The position numbers and the translations under genes were made by a program. DNA of 64,000 nucleotides, taken from Triticum aestivum. Its lineage: Eukaryota; Streptophyta; Magnoliopsida; Poales; Poaceae. Of the stretch, positions 36,911-48,874 are shown in pieces. Under the pieces are notes generated by a model. That model saw nothing but the letters and a program-made list of their open reading frames with translations. It was not told the DNA's origin and did not search any database. Position 1 is the first letter of the stretch; every line of letters begins with the position of its first letter. Location of the stretch: assembly GCF_018294505.1 (NCBI RefSeq), contig NC_057795.1:229256643-229320642 (forward strand), written 5' to 3'.

Positions 36911-39033
36911 ATATCAACATATTAGTCGTATAAAACTCATTCCGTCATGTAAGTGTTGATCGAACGTTGTGACCAAGTACGAACTTGTGCCCATGACCGA
37001 GGACGCGGCTATCAATAGATTAAACACACACACTCTCTAGAGGTAGCACACTTTACCCACACCATAGAACCCATGGCCTCGCACTCCCATTCTGGTGGAC
37101 CAACGGTGTTCCGACGAAACCCTTCCCTTGCCATGACACTCTCCTGGCCAATCTGACCAACTCCCTCTCAGGGCTAAGTCATGGGTGGCCCCATGCCTAC
37201 CAAAGGCATCTTTGGCCACCTTCATGGCAAAACGGTCCCAAACGGGGACATGAGCTCAAAACCAAACATGGGCACACAAGGCTTATGTCGTCCTACCTGA
37301 TCAGGGTAGCGTCCGTGCATAACCTTCCCTCGTTGGAGGCACCAACAAGAGGCACGACAAAGAACCGAATCAAGACCCCCCATAAAGGTAAATGTGGTTG
37401 CACTGGATAAGCCTGGTTCAGTGGCACCTGACCAACTTAATGACGGAATTTATCCCCAAAGCATATCTGCGATAACTGATACTCCGATATCATCTATCAA
37501 CTTGTAATCCAAGTCACGGAAATATCCAACAAATAATTCAAAGCATGACCTAAACATAATACTCCGAGGGCAACATGACACTACTATCATGATGAATCCA
37601 AGAATGATAATGCTACTACCCCCAATAGCATGAAGTAGCTATCCAGCTAAGATCGACATTCAAATATCATCTTTGAAAATAATACTCCAAGCAACAGCAA
37701 CAGAACGTCACCTATGATCCCAAAAATAATCATGCTATCCACTAATAATCCAAAGGCAACATGGCATCCACAGAAATGCTCCGTAAAATACTACCAGATA
37801 CCAACATGAAAAATAATCATAACATAAGCCACTAATAATCCAAAGGCAACATGGCATCCACAGAAGTGCTCCGTAAAATACTATCAGATACCAACATGAA
37901 AAATAATCATAACATAAGCCACTAATAATCCAAAGGCAACATGTCATCCACATAAGCTGCAAAACATTAGTCCTAGAACTCCAAGCAATATCATGGCAAT
38001 AACAAGTTCAAAAACAACTCTGAGAAAATGCCATGAACAAATCACAAGTAGCTCCAACAATATTTTAAACAAGTTCAAATAATATAAACCATGTCACTAC
38101 ATTACAGTGATGCAATTGGAGGGTGTGGCTTTCCTGGGGTGGAAAGATTCACCGGGAGAAAGTGCGAGAAACTCGCGGAAAGAATCGCCGGAAATCGTAC
38201 TCTCTTAGAGGGGGCTGAATAAGGGCAGGGGCAAAATGGTCATTTTTAGAATTTCAAAACATGGTGACAGTGTGACCAACAAAACAGGATTGATGATACG
38301 AATAAGTGGGCTTTGGATTCACCTCATTTGGATTTACGGATAAAAAGATATGAAGTGTTTTCTTCCAAGGACCTATCTGCAAGAAAAATCTTTACAAAGT
38401 GGACCTGGACAGAAAAATAGAAAGCGCCTTTTCAGAAAATACGTTTTCCAGAGAGGAAAACGTACTTCCGCTTGAGTACGTCTCCACTTATCCACGCTGG
38501 CAGTGGCGGGGCCCGGGGCTTGGCTCACTACGGGTGGGGCCTACGGGGTCCACCGGCCAGCTGGCAGGGCGACGCGGTCGTCTTCTTATCCATCGCTTGT
38601 GCCCGCGCTCGGCTGAGGGGAGAGGTGGCTCCGGCGACGCTCGTCGGTGCTACAAGCCACCTCCTGCAGCGCTCCGTCTACGGATGGACTCAGGGGGAGG
38701 AGCCGCATCCGAAGAGGTAGGTCTTGGCCGTCGGAGATGGACGAGGTGGCAGCTGCTGTGACGCCGGCGGATAGCGGCATCGGGTGGAGATGGGTTCAGA
38801 GCTACGGCCACGGGGAGGAGACGGACAACTACGGGGAAGGGTCCACGGGGTGGTGGGGGTCTACTATTGGTGGCAGAACGGAGGGGGAGGGCTTGACTGG
38901 AGTGAATTGAGGTGGTGGAGGAGGGCAACCGTGGCTGCAATGGCGACCATAGAGAGCTCCTCGAGATCGAGGGGGTGGCTAGGCAGGGCTCTGGGAGTGA
39001 GGGAGGAGTGCTGGGTTGCTCTGGAGGCGCGGG
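36911..39033. other. Unassigned repeat DNA left of the second solo LTR
   Basis: No coding domain was recognised. The sequence after 36948 (TGTAAGTGTTG...) and the sequence ending CTGTTACA at 41768 could be the two ends of one very long LTR (about 3.8 kb without the solo LTR). No matching target duplication supports this. It contains the 90-bp tandem repeat at 37741. Confidence 0.3.
37741..37955. repeat. 90-bp tandem repeat, about 2.4 copies
   Basis: ACTAATAATCCAAAGGCAAC recurs at 37741, 37831 and 37921. The first two units are almost identical. Because 90 is a multiple of three, a repetitive open frame appears on the minus strand, but it has no sign of being a gene. Confidence 0.9.
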
Positions 39034-40065
39034 TGTCGGTGTACTAGAGTAGGGGTACCCTATTACCCCGAACTTGTGCACGGGCAGTTGCAGCGCCCCG
39101 CGGCAAGGCTTGCCGGGTGACCGCCAGGATCCTCCGTGGTTCCCTTGAAGACCATTCAAGAACAAAGTACTCAAACCAAGGCCCTGGCAAGAGGAGCTTG
39201 CCGGGAAGGCCAGCCAAGGCCCCGGCAAGAGAAGCTTGCCGGGAAGGCTAACCAAGGCCCCGGCAAGAGGAGCTTGCCGGGAAGAGACAAGACCCCGACA
39301 AGAGGAACTTGCCGGGAAGGCCACTCAAGGCATACCAAGAAAGCTTGCCGCGACGCGCCCTGCGTCCCGACAAGATCCAGCGAGCGACAAGCTTCCGGAC
39401 GCGACAAGACGACGGCCGTGGCAAGGAGTTTGCCGCGGGAAACCCCCACTTCGTGCCTGCGCTCCAGCACACCTGCTAACGTGTCGCTCTAGGGATCTCC
39501 CAAGCACACGTGGCAGGAGGCCGTGCAGCTAGGGGTACGTGGTGGCAAGCAGAGATGAAGAGAAGCCCATCGTGGCAAACGGTGGCGCTCCAAACGGTCA
39601 CCTTTTGCACTGTTTAGGAGACTCAGACAGGCATTTAATGCCCTTGTCCCCTGCCGTCAGAGTTAGGTAGGGTGCACTGTATCCACAGTAGCGGTAGCTG
39701 CACCTACCGCATCCTTTTCCATTTTTACCCTTCTTGTCTATGTTGCCCCCTGTCGGTGACCCCTTAAGAGTATAAAAGGAGGCCCAAGCGCAACGTAGAA
39801 AGGGGTTGGGAAGTTCAGAGTTCGGCTCGTTCAACACCAGGAACACTCTCACGCTCAGTCCGGCAGCGTCCATCGCTCCTGAGCAAGAACCCAATATACA
39901 CAAACAAGCAGCAGTAGGGTTTTACGCATCCGTGCGGCCCGAAGCTGGGTAAAATCGCCCGCGTGCACCGCCTCGATCCGCTCTTTGTGCGCTCTCCGCC
40001 CCCCACCGAACCGAAAGGGGCCCTGTCCCCATAGGTGTTGGTGGGAATCAGCATCGCCCCCGACA
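39034..40065 (+). mobile_element. Second solo LTR with perfect 5-bp target duplication
   Basis: It starts TGTCGGTGTACTAG, ends CGCCCCCGACA and is flanked by GCGGG on both sides (39029-39033 and 40066-40070). A TATAAAAG box lies at 39771-39778 on the plus strand. The U3 part carries a 38-bp tandem repeat (39176-39327). It is related to the solo LTR at 16074-17204 but in the opposite orientation. Confidence 0.92.
39176..39327 (+). repeat. 38-bp tandem repeat in solo-LTR U3, about 4 copies
   Basis: Units start at 39176, 39214, 39252 and 39290. Each holds GGCAAGAGRAGCTTGCC, an inverted repeat of GGCAAG and CTTGCC. The solo LTR at 16074 has scattered CCCCGGCAAG...CTTGCCGGGG copies of the same motif. 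The position upstream of the TATA box suggests an enhancer-like array (inference). Confidence 0.85.
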
Positions 40066-40070
40066 GCGGG

Positions 40071-42113
40071 GCTGGCTATATATAGCCGAGGAGAGGCCGT
40101 TGGGCGAGGGCCGAGGCCAGGTGCCGCCGCTCGAGCTCGGCCAACGCTCTGGCGCGCTCAGTGAGCACGGGCGGGCACGGCAACACGACGAGGGATCGAT
40201 GCAGGCTTCATGGGAAGGAAAGCGATGCTGGGGGAGCAGAAGAAACAGACGGGAGGAGCTCGGAGGCAAATCGGACACAGTGCACCCGTGGCCGTGCGTC
40301 GGTTAGCTCTGGCGAAGCGGCTCCGGGAGGGGGCATGGGGTCGAGGGAGACATGAGAGGCACGGGGAGTCCGGTCGGCACTAGCAGACACACAAACTCCA
40401 TCGAGGAAGAGCTGGCCGGCGCGTCCTGACGCCTAGAGTGCCGCGAACGCTGCCAGAGCACGTCAAATGACATGCCAAGGGGACAGTCACCACGGGCATT
40501 GGCACGAAGAGGACAAAGGGAGGCTGCGAGGAGTTGTCAACTGACTAGTCCCTACATAGTAGAGGCTGAGGAAGTTGATGGATCGACAAAAGGAGCCAAG
40601 GAGAGGAGTGTGGCATCGCTGCAAGTCTGCTGCATCAAACTTGGGCGTGCACTGCTTATCAACAGGGACTTGATTGGGTCAAATGGAGTTGTCTGGGAGG
40701 TTTATCTATCGAAGGACTACAGTCCTGGAGGTTATGAGGGTATTTGGTCCACAAAATAACCTACTTGCTTTGCAACTGCCATATGGGTCCAGAAACTTGA
40801 CCAGGAAGGTGTACTCACATGGAGAAGCAACTTGGGCTCAATTTTGGGTAGATCATGATGATTTGGACAGGTGATGATGATGTAAAAAGCTCACACCAAA
40901 TGGGTTCACCAAAATGGTACTTGGAATAATTTTGGTGGTCAAATGGCTCAATGAAACGATGCCAAATTGGGTGGAGAGATGTTTTATGGGAAGGAGCATG
41001 ATCTGGTAATTTATCAGAATTTTTGAAGCAATATAAAATGCACTTGCTTAACAACCTGAAAATATGGCCAGAATCAAAGGTTTGGTCCTGTGCTCACATA
41101 GATGATTGGATGGGGCTGCAAATGGGTGGAGAGGTTTAATATGAGCAGATTAAGGAGTGTGCAAAAGTTCAACTCATTTGGATACTCCTAGCTAGTACTT
41201 CCTTCACAAAACCTTCTATCTAGCAGAAACTTTGAAGAATCACTAAGGAAGATTGGCTAGGAAAATAAAGTTGAATTTGTGCATCAGGCAATTATTTGGA
41301 CATATAAGCATGCCCAAAAAGTGTGGGAGCAACTAGGAAAATATAAATGACACTTCCTTCACAAAGTGACATTTAGGGCAGAATAGAAGAATAATTATTG
41401 GGGAATTATTTTTGGGCTAGGGCAGGAAAGTTTGGGCATATTTGAGCAACATATGACCCAAAGGAATTTTGAGGATTATTTGGGAATTTTTGGATGGACA
41501 GAAATATAGATTGCTTCACAACCTAAGGCAATTGAGGTTATTCCTTTAATGAAACAGGAACTTTCCCCAAGAAAAAGAATATTGGGATTTGGACTAGGAT
41601 GGAAATGGCATGGTCTTGGGATGAGTTTGAGGGAGATGAGCCACTTCGGAGGAGAAATGGGAATGATTTCCCAGGTGGCAAGGCCACAGAACCACTCCAT
41701 AAGAAAAAACAGAGCAAAAACCAAATAAATCAACAGAAAAAGAAAAGGGCCAAAACCAGGCTGTTACACAATGCCAAAGGCTATGATGCGTCACCGAGGC
41801 GTGTGCGGCAATGCCGCCAGCCGTTGTATAGGAAGAGGACGAAAGATTGAACAAAATAAAGAAATACAAATGGATATGTGGTTGGTCCCAGATGTCTGTA
41901 TACGAGACCCGCTGGCTCGAGATGAAGGAGATTCAAAGCACAACAACCCAGTGAACTAGTTACATACATAAGAAAATAACCACTAGAAAAAAAGCAAATA
42001 GGTTAATGGGTTCTTAGACGAAATATTACGGACAAAACAGATAATTACGACACAGAGGCTAATGCATGAAACACTCAGATGATAAAGGTGCTTAAACCGA
42101 TAAAGTATATCAT
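40071..42113. other. Unassigned repeat DNA right of the second solo LTR
   Basis: This continues the sequence left of the solo LTR. It has a palindromic TATA-like GGCTATATATAGCC (about 40075-40088) and ends its GC-poor part in CTGTTACA (41768). No reading frame with a known domain is present, and 41769-42113 shows nothing recognisable. Confidence 0.3.
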
Positions 42114-42841
42114 CTAGACCTTCCTGGCACGCTTGATCATGATGCTGCAGTTGTTCGTGTACTCATCGGTTACGGAAGCAGACATGCCCTCATGTCCAAG
42201 ATCCACCTGTACATGTCGTAGCATGTGTATGCGTCCTTGGCCGCGTAGGTTATGTACGCTAGATTCAGAGGTACCTCCCACGTGTTCAGGTCCTTGGTAT
42301 CATTGTCTTCTTTCATGTTGGCGTAGTAGGGGCCGATGATGGTCTCAGCGAGGTCAACCACGGACTCCTTCTCCTGCCCATTGTCGATGATCTTGTATAG
42401 CTTCTGGATGTCGACAAGCTTGTTGCACCAGATGGTCGAATCATCACGTTCTTCCTTCTCTCCAGCGTAGTGAAGGTGCAGTCGGCGCTGCTGATGAAAT
42501 GGGCGAATGCTCCAGAACCTCTGATGCCCCTACAACAGTGGTAGATGAGAATCTCATCCCGCAAGCATACCTAGGCGGCGGTGATCCGCTAGTCCCTGTC
42601 AGGAGACGAATGGATGGGCACAAGGTCTAGTCCTGCGACCTTGTGGTTTCTCGTCCTGTAGGTACTGCTTGAACTCCTCAAGGCAGAGCTTCACCGAGTC
42701 CGGATCATTGGTGTACATCACATTCAACTTGGTGCAGCCATGGGACTGAACGGAGAACTCAAAGCTGAACTCCTTGCTGAAGTCCATATCCAGCAGGCTC
42801 ACCCCTCGGATCGCCATTGGAGTCTCTTCAAGTGAACTCAA
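42114..42841 (-). pseudogene. Broken 3'-5' exonuclease (RNase D/WRN-like) domain gene
   Basis: The minus strand starts near MAIRGVSLLDMDFSKEFSFE and continues with KLNVMYTNDPDSVKLCLEEF. After a frame change near 42640 and stops, it reads RDEILIYHCCRG and GAFAHFISSADCTFTT. A further shift near 42450 leads to IWCNKLVDIQKLYKIIDNG, NLAYITYAAKDAYTCYDMY and the C-terminus NCSIMIKRARKV with its stop at 42114. The YxxxDAYxxY block is the C-terminal motif of DEDDy-type 3'-5' exonucleases. Three or more frame breaks make it a pseudogene. It may be a captured or retroposed copy of a host gene; no intron is visible. Confidence 0.7.
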
Positions 42842-42875
42842 AGGTGAACTCCTTGCTGAAGTCCATATCCAGCAG
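42755..42875. repeat. Direct repeat across the exonuclease 5' end (79-bp offset)
   Basis: A 42-bp segment (42755-42796) is repeated at 42834-42875 with one or two changes. On the minus strand this duplicates the LLDMDFSKEF coding segment just upstream of the present start and ends in a stop. Confidence 0.85.
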
Positions 42876-42951
42876 TTCGTTTCTCAGCTCTTAGGAACTG
42901 GATTCAATAGTAAACTGAGTGTGTGTAGGCAACAACAGTTACTACCCCTCC

Positions 42952-43471
42952 TGTTGCGGAATTGTCACGTCAGATGTCCTCGTGAAAGGACTTAGTTGTG
43001 GAGCCATCGCAACTAGGAAGCTTGAAGGGGTTAATCGGGACAAAGGACATGAGAGGTTTATACTAGTTCGGCCCCTTACGGTGAAGGTAAGGCCTACGTC
43101 TAGTTGGGTTGGTATTGATGTTTCGATGACCAGGGAGTGAGATACGCTATGCCCGGCTCTCGATGAGTTGTTTCTTGCCCTAAGCCGCCAGCAGGTCATC
43201 CCCTTATATACACGGGTTGACGCCCTGTGGCTTGCAGAGTCCCGGTCGGCTTATAAACAGTGTCCGGCTCGGTGACTAGTTAAATCTACCTTATGATACA
43301 AGTCATGCCATTATGGTGGTTTACTACAACGGGCCTTAAGTCACCTGCGGGCCTTAAGCCCTTTATTGAACCGCCATCTTCATGCTTGCTCTTGGGCTTC
43401 TCTCTGGTGAATCCTCTTTGTGTAACCTGGCCCCTCCTGGGCGGCTTACACAAATAGTTATATCCTCAACA
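42952..43471 (-). repeat. 3' LTR of Tat-lineage gypsy G
   Basis: On the plus strand it begins TGTTGCGGAATTG and ends CCTCAACA (520 bp). The minus strand just to its right reads ATCTGGGGCCTAA, a polypurine tract, so it is the 3' LTR of a minus-strand element. A minus-strand TATA-like box (TATATAAG) is the complement of about 43203-43211. Confidence 0.85.
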
Positions 43472-43734
43472 TTAGGCCCCAGATTGATTTGAACCTGTTC
43501 ATGTCAATCTGAAAATACCTTAAAAAATAAATCTTCAGTCTTCTGACTGTGCCAAAAGGTTTTCTTTAACCCGCCATGATGTCATCTCTTGGATCCATGT
43601 TAACCCGCCGTGACATCATCTCTTCTTAAATTCTTTTTCTATTCCAACGGATCTCTGCTTTTATTGACTGTTCTGAAAAATGAGGCGTCGGGGCCGTTGG
43701 ATAATAACTCTTATCTCCTTGTTTCCCGCGCCGT

Positions 43735-43940
43735 CTTAGTTATCCTCTCCTCATAAATAGGTGCGACCTAGGTCTTCCCATTCTCCTCCTTCCAGTCATC
43801 TTCTTCCTCTCGCTGCTTCTCTGCCACTCGAGCTCCGCCGCCGCCGCCGAAGATCTCCTTGTCTTCACCAACTCAGGCCGCTGCATCAACCTGGTTGGAC
43901 CAGAAAAAACACGACACCCTTCCGTGGCAACCTTGCATCG
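43735..43940 (+). promoter_or_regulatory. Promoter and first non-coding exon of the antisense gene in G
   Basis: A TATA-like CATAAATAGG (about 43753-43762) precedes a CT-rich leader. The leader ends in CATCG followed by the consensus donor GTAAGT at 43941. The matching acceptor TCGTAG ends at 44511, so a 571-bp intron would lie in the 5' UTR, 13 bp before the ATG at 44525. Confidence 0.6.
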
Positions 43941-44524
43941 GTAAGTCTCCCCTTTCCTGCTCCTTAGATCTACATTAAGGCCTTCGAGTTCTTCGAGTTC
44001 TTTGCTATTCAGTAGCTTTCTTTCATAGATTTCATTATCCTCGCTCTTCTTGATCTTGAAGATGATAAAAGCGGATGCGGTAGATGTTTTGCACCTACTT
44101 TGAAATGCAAATGAACCCCTTTCTGTTGCATAGAGGCCCCATTCGAGCCCTTGAGCTTCATCCGCTCCTGTCTTAGGTCTAGAAAATTTCCTTTTTAGAA
44201 TAGTTGTTTGATCCAAAATAACAGTGGTAGATTATGATACCTGTTTGTATAACCCGGAAAACTACTCTTGTCGAATATACTTAAACACAGCTATCCATGT
44301 AGCCGGCTTAAATAAATGACACTGATCTGTAAGCCTTGCTTGCTTCTCATGACCTTAAAAAGTTCGAACTGCCTTTGACACATGTAGCGGCTTAAATACC
44401 ATTGCATAGTTATCCTTATATCATTAGGCCCCTTCTTAAGCCGCCACCTTGAATAATTAAGATATTTTCTCCCAGGTTAAAATTGAACCGGAACTTCTTA
44501 TTTTGTCGTAGGCCAACTGTTGTC

Positions 44525-47076
44525 ATGGCACCCAAGGCAACCAAGGCCCCTGTGACCTACAATTGGGTCCCATCCATAGTCACTAAGAGTAAACTGTCTG
44601 AATTTGTGAAGTCTGGCCATCTGCCAAAAAAGGAGGTTATGTCTTATCGTGCCCCTGACCCGTCTGAAGAGAGGCCCCAACCCAAAGAAGGGGAGGTGAT
44701 AATTTTTACGGATCATATGAACCGGGCATTTGCCCCTCCCGGCTCAAAATTCTTCAGGGAGGTTTTGAATTCTTTTGATCTTAGACCTCAAGACATTGGA
44801 CCCAATTCCGTGTCAAATATTTGCAATTTTCAAGTCTTCTGCGAGGTGTACCTGGGAGAGGAGCCAAGTCTGCTTTTATTTAGAGAGCTTTTCTACTTGA
44901 ACCGGCAGAATGAATGTGCCAACGGGCCTAGTCTTGAGTTTGGTGGCATCTCAATTCAACGGCAGAGGGATTGCCTTTTTCCTTACGCTGAATTGCCGAG
45001 TCATCCAAAAGATTGGAATCAGACTTGGTTCTATTGTCAAGACACTTCACCGGCTGATGAGAGCCCTCTGCCCGGCTTCCGTGCCCTGTGCCTTGAGTCC
45101 AACCACCCGCTGGCGGATAAATTGACTGCTGTTGAGCGTCTGCCTCTCAATCCCACCATCAAGAAGATCAAAGCTCTCTTAGGAAACGTGTTAAACGACA
45201 TCGATCTGGTCCGAGTCTGGGTCACTTGGCGAGTACTTCCATTAAGCCGCCGTTCCAGCTTAATGTGTACTTACGCAGGCGAGAAGGACGATCCACTGCG
45301 CCATAGTCCTGATGACTTACCAGATGATGTGGTAGATGCTACAACCCAGTCACTGCTGAAGGAGGGCACTCTAACTAGTAATGCCTTCGGCTTACTTCCC
45401 TTCTGCAAGAAGAACCCGGCCCCTGCAGTGAGTTTATCAATCTTAATAAATATTCTTTATCATATTATACCTTATTTGTACTCATAATTCCTTATCTTTT
45501 TTCCAGAGGCCGATGATAACTTCTGGAAGGTCAAGTATGACCATGAGGCTGCCAAACAAGCCAGTACAGCCAAAAAGACTGAAAGGAAAGCCGCCAAGAC
45601 TGGAACCTCAAAGAAGAACAAACCCAGCGCCTCCAACTTATTCAAATTGGATGATACTTCTTCGGATGATGAAGAGGTAATCCTTTAACTTTCTTAACTC
45701 CCTTGTCGTTATTTTACTAACATTCTATCCTTACAGGAGGATACAGGGAACAGTCAAGCGGTTGAAGAAGAGGTAACTACAATCTCCTCCGACTTAGAGC
45801 CTTTGCCAAAGCAAAAAATCCGAAGGGTGACCCGGAAAGTAAGATTTTCACATCCTCTAGCTTATCAAGATCCCCAATTTCTTTTGAAGCAACAACAGCT
45901 TGAAAACCGGAGGCAGACTCGGGCCAATCAAGACGCAGAACTCTCCTCCGGCTTACCCGAGGTGACTAGGAAGCGTCGGACCGAGGTTATCTCCGATTTA
46001 CGTTCTATTTTACCTTTGGCAGGTTTAATTCGCCAACCTCTCAATTCATCTGACTCTAATTATCAGGATACCTCTCCTTCCTCTGATGAGTCTATGCAAT
46101 CAAACATGCCGGCTTTCAAAACGGCTCCCGGGTAATGTAACCTTATTTAATTATGCTTTACCTTACTTATGCTTTAGTATTCATCCTTCTGCCTTTATTG
46201 ACAGCCTGCAAGTGAAGCCCAACAAGAGGGCAAGGAAGAATAAGTCGTCCCAAGACCAGGTTGTCACTGAACTGGCACTTGACATGTCCGCTCCTGACAG
46301 CTCCACCCATCAGCCGCTGCCTGAACCGGTTTCTGATATTCCGGTGCCAACCTCTGACCCGCCTGCCGAAGATGCTATCCATAACTCTGATAACCCGGAA
46401 GCTCCTAGCCCGGCCAAGACGATTGACCCGGAAGTTGAATTTCTGAAAAGTCAATTTGTTGAACCAGGGCGGCCTACTGTTCTTGGCAAATGCACTGCCA
46501 AGGGAGAACTTGCCGAACGCCGAAAAGCCAAGCAGGACATCACTGACTATACTCACTTAAGCATTGGTGATATAGTCTCGGGCTATCTGAACCAAGTGCA
46601 CAATAGTCGTGACCTGGAAATTGACATGGTGAAACAAATACAACACAAATCTAAGGTATAACTTATGCTATTTTCCTGAATCTTACTTAATGTACCGGCC
46701 CCCAAGTCTATTGCTTATGAATGAATATGTTGTAGACTTAGAAATCTGCTTTACTGTTAGTTTGTCCGGTTTCAATTGAATATATTTAACCCGATTACAG
46801 CATGATAGTTTTGAATTTGCGATACACATTAGCCTCCAAGTGTCAAGTATCTTTACTTGTAAAGTGCTTGAGACTTAATGCGCATGATCCGGCTAGGTAA
46901 GTTAGAAATTCTTAAGCATACATTAGCCCCCAAGTGCCAAGTATCTTTACGTGTAAAATATTTGGGACTTTAATGTTACCTTACCATGATCCTTACCATA
47001 ACCTGATATCAATGCAAGCCACCATAAGTCAATTTGAGTCGGAGCTTGCTGACCTGAAGAGCCGGCTATCGGGTGG
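44525..47076 (+). CDS. Intron-containing Transposase_28-type gene, antisense within gypsy G
   Basis: Exon 1 (44525-45427) is open for 301 codons. It has the putative gypsy-type transposon domain: IIFTDHMNRAFAPPGSKFF, DIGPNSVSNICNFQVFCEVY and LVRVWVTWRVLPLSRRSSL. Further exons lie at 45507-45676 (NFWKVKYDHEAAKQAS), 45737-46131, 46205-46655 and about 47017-47076 (ATISQFESELADLKSRL, coiled coil). Exons 2 to 4 join in frame through GT-AG introns. The exon 1-2 join is one base off (GCAGTGAGT where GCAGGTGAGT is expected). The last acceptor (GCAAG) also looks altered. It is cut at 47077 by the LTR of H. The gene is antisense to the host element's gag. The role of such proteins is unknown; they are not proven transposases. 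Confidence 0.72.
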
Positions 47077-48246
47077 TAGGTGCGACATATGCCAACGGAT
47101 GGCTTATCATTGTGGGAGCCAATAAGACATCGCCGGTGCCTGGAAACGGGATAAGGCGAAGACATGCACGCCGATGAATATTACCCAGCTTTGGGGCTCT
47201 CCGTGGAGATAACACGCCTACTGCTGCTCTGCGGGGTCTCTGCATGATCACTAGATCAACAAGTGGCTACAAGATGCTCCTTGGGCTGTTCGGTGGGAGG
47301 AGGAAGAAGGGCAGGGCTAGCTCTCTTTTCTCCCTATGGCAGTGTCTAGAACTCTATGAGATCAACCCTTTGCATGGGTGTCCTGGGGGGTTTATATAGG
47401 CCTACCCCCGGGGGTATAATGGTAATCCGGCCTGGGCGCGGGCCCAGGCCGTCAGTGTCTGTGACCGCCGCCTTCTCCGCCGGCTTCTGGGGCCCGCCGA
47501 CTGGTAGGTCCCGCCGGTTGTCGGCTTGGTGGTCGACAGGCCGGCCCCACCACCAGGGGGTCTTGTCAGGGGCTGGTTACTGTTGCCTCGCCTCTGATGA
47601 CGAGGGCTTCGCCGTGGTAAGCATGGCTACAGTGCCGCCGCCTTGCGGGCTCCCACTGTAGCCTTACCATGTCTTATCCGCTTAATGGTGCGCGCGCCCC
47701 GAGGGGGAGCAAGCCGGCTACTGGAAGCTGGCCCGGCCATGGGCCGGCTGTAGGAGGCCGAGCTGCCTTCGGATGTCTCTCTGACCAAAGGGGCCCGCCG
47801 CCTGCGGGCCGTACTGGCGTCCCGTCGTGGATGGCGTCATGACTCTCATGGCAACAGTGCCACGCCGGACGGGGGATGGCTGCCCTGTACGGCGTAATGT
47901 AGCCATGCATTCTCCGGGATTCGGGGGTGGCAGGGTTCGTTGTAGCCACGCCCCGTCTCGTCACCGTTATGGGTGATGGTCTGTGGAGGCGGCGTTCGGC
48001 CGCTTGCTTCTGGGTGATGGTCTGTGGAGTCGGTCCTTCATGGGCCGGCTTCTTGGAGTCGGCCCGATCGTGGCGTCCTCCAAGGGTTGTTTCTCGGCTT
48101 GGCCGCCTTTGGCCAGCCGGCCTACTTTGCAGCCGGCCGAAGGAAGGCGGCCCCGTGTCTTGGGTGCTTCAAGGTCCGATCGGCCCGTTGTTTTTCTGAG
48201 GGCCAAAGGGAGCCGGTCAGGCTACCCGTGGTCATTTACTCTGACA
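47077..48246 (-). repeat. 3' LTR of Tat-lineage gypsy H
   Basis: On the minus strand it starts TGTCAGAGTAAATGACCACG and ends near CACCCGATA (1170 bp; the expected terminal CGACA carries one change). The TATA box CTATATAAAC is on the minus strand near 47390. Just outside, the minus strand reads AGCTTCGGGGACTAC, a polypurine-tract-like sequence, so the interior lies to the right. It is the inverted partner of the LTR of element I. Confidence 0.85.
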
Positions 48247-48674
48247 GTAGTCCCCGAAGCTGGTCGGGCTTCGCGGCTGAAGAGGAAATCGTGAAGCTTG
48301 GCCAGCTTCCTATCCCGAGGAGCCGGCTGCCAGGAGCCGGCCTTCCTTGCGTGCCTTCTCGGTGAAGTCTTCTCAAATTCGAAGGCGGGAACCAGCGGGC
48401 GCGCCAGCCGAGCGGCAGGCTGACCGCCCGCCCTCTGTGCGCCACGTGGCCCCTTTCGGCTCACGGTCTGCCAGCCCACGCGCGTGACGGGACACCGTCG
48501 CAGGCCGGGGCCCGCCACTCCCGTGCCTCGGCCCGTGCGCGGATCTTTTGTGGCCCGAACCGACCGCATGTCTTCCGGGGGCGGTTCCCACTCGCCATGA
48601 AGGCGCGATAATCGCAGGGCGTGGGGGAGTGGGCACAGTTAATCCCATGCCCCCCGCGCCTCGCCTCCTCGGCT

Positions 48675-48874
48675 TAGCCGCGCGAGGCTATAAGTAGGGG
48701 CGGGGAGGGGGAGCAGCAGTAGTTCGCACGCTCGCCCTCGCCTGCCCCCTTCTTCTTCCGCTTTGCCGTGGCTGCTCCTCGTCGTGCCTGTGCTTCACCA
48801 TCCATCCTTCCTACCAGCGTGCCGCAGGCTTGCTGCCTCCGCGCCGGGCGCTTCTCGCCGTCGCGCTCGCCGCC
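48675..48874 (+). promoter_or_regulatory. Putative promoter/leader of the antisense gene in H
   Basis: A TATA-like GCTATAAGTAGG (about 48687-48698) is followed by a pyrimidine-rich GC-rich leader up to the ATG at 48875 (CGCCATGGCCCC, a good plant start context). Confidence 0.55.

Noticed and set aside
37741..37955. Possible CRISPR-like direct repeats
   Set aside because: Units are contiguous 90-bp tandem copies without spacers, in plant DNA.
37735..37962. Repetitive minus-strand peptide
   Set aside because: A by-product of a 90-bp (30-codon) tandem repeat; no start context or homology.
38650..39324. 224-codon minus-strand open frame
   Set aside because: It runs from unassigned DNA into the solo LTR and its 38-bp repeats; the repeated peptide merely reflects the tandem repeat.
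36948..41768. A single very long LTR from TGTAAG to TTACA
   Set aside because: Ends are weakly complementary, but flanking pentamers differ (CGTCA and CAATG) and no primer site or polypurine tract follows; kept only as unassigned DNA.
43740..44216. 158-codon minus-strand open frame
   Set aside because: It overlaps the promoter, leader and first intron of the antisense gene of G and has no domain.
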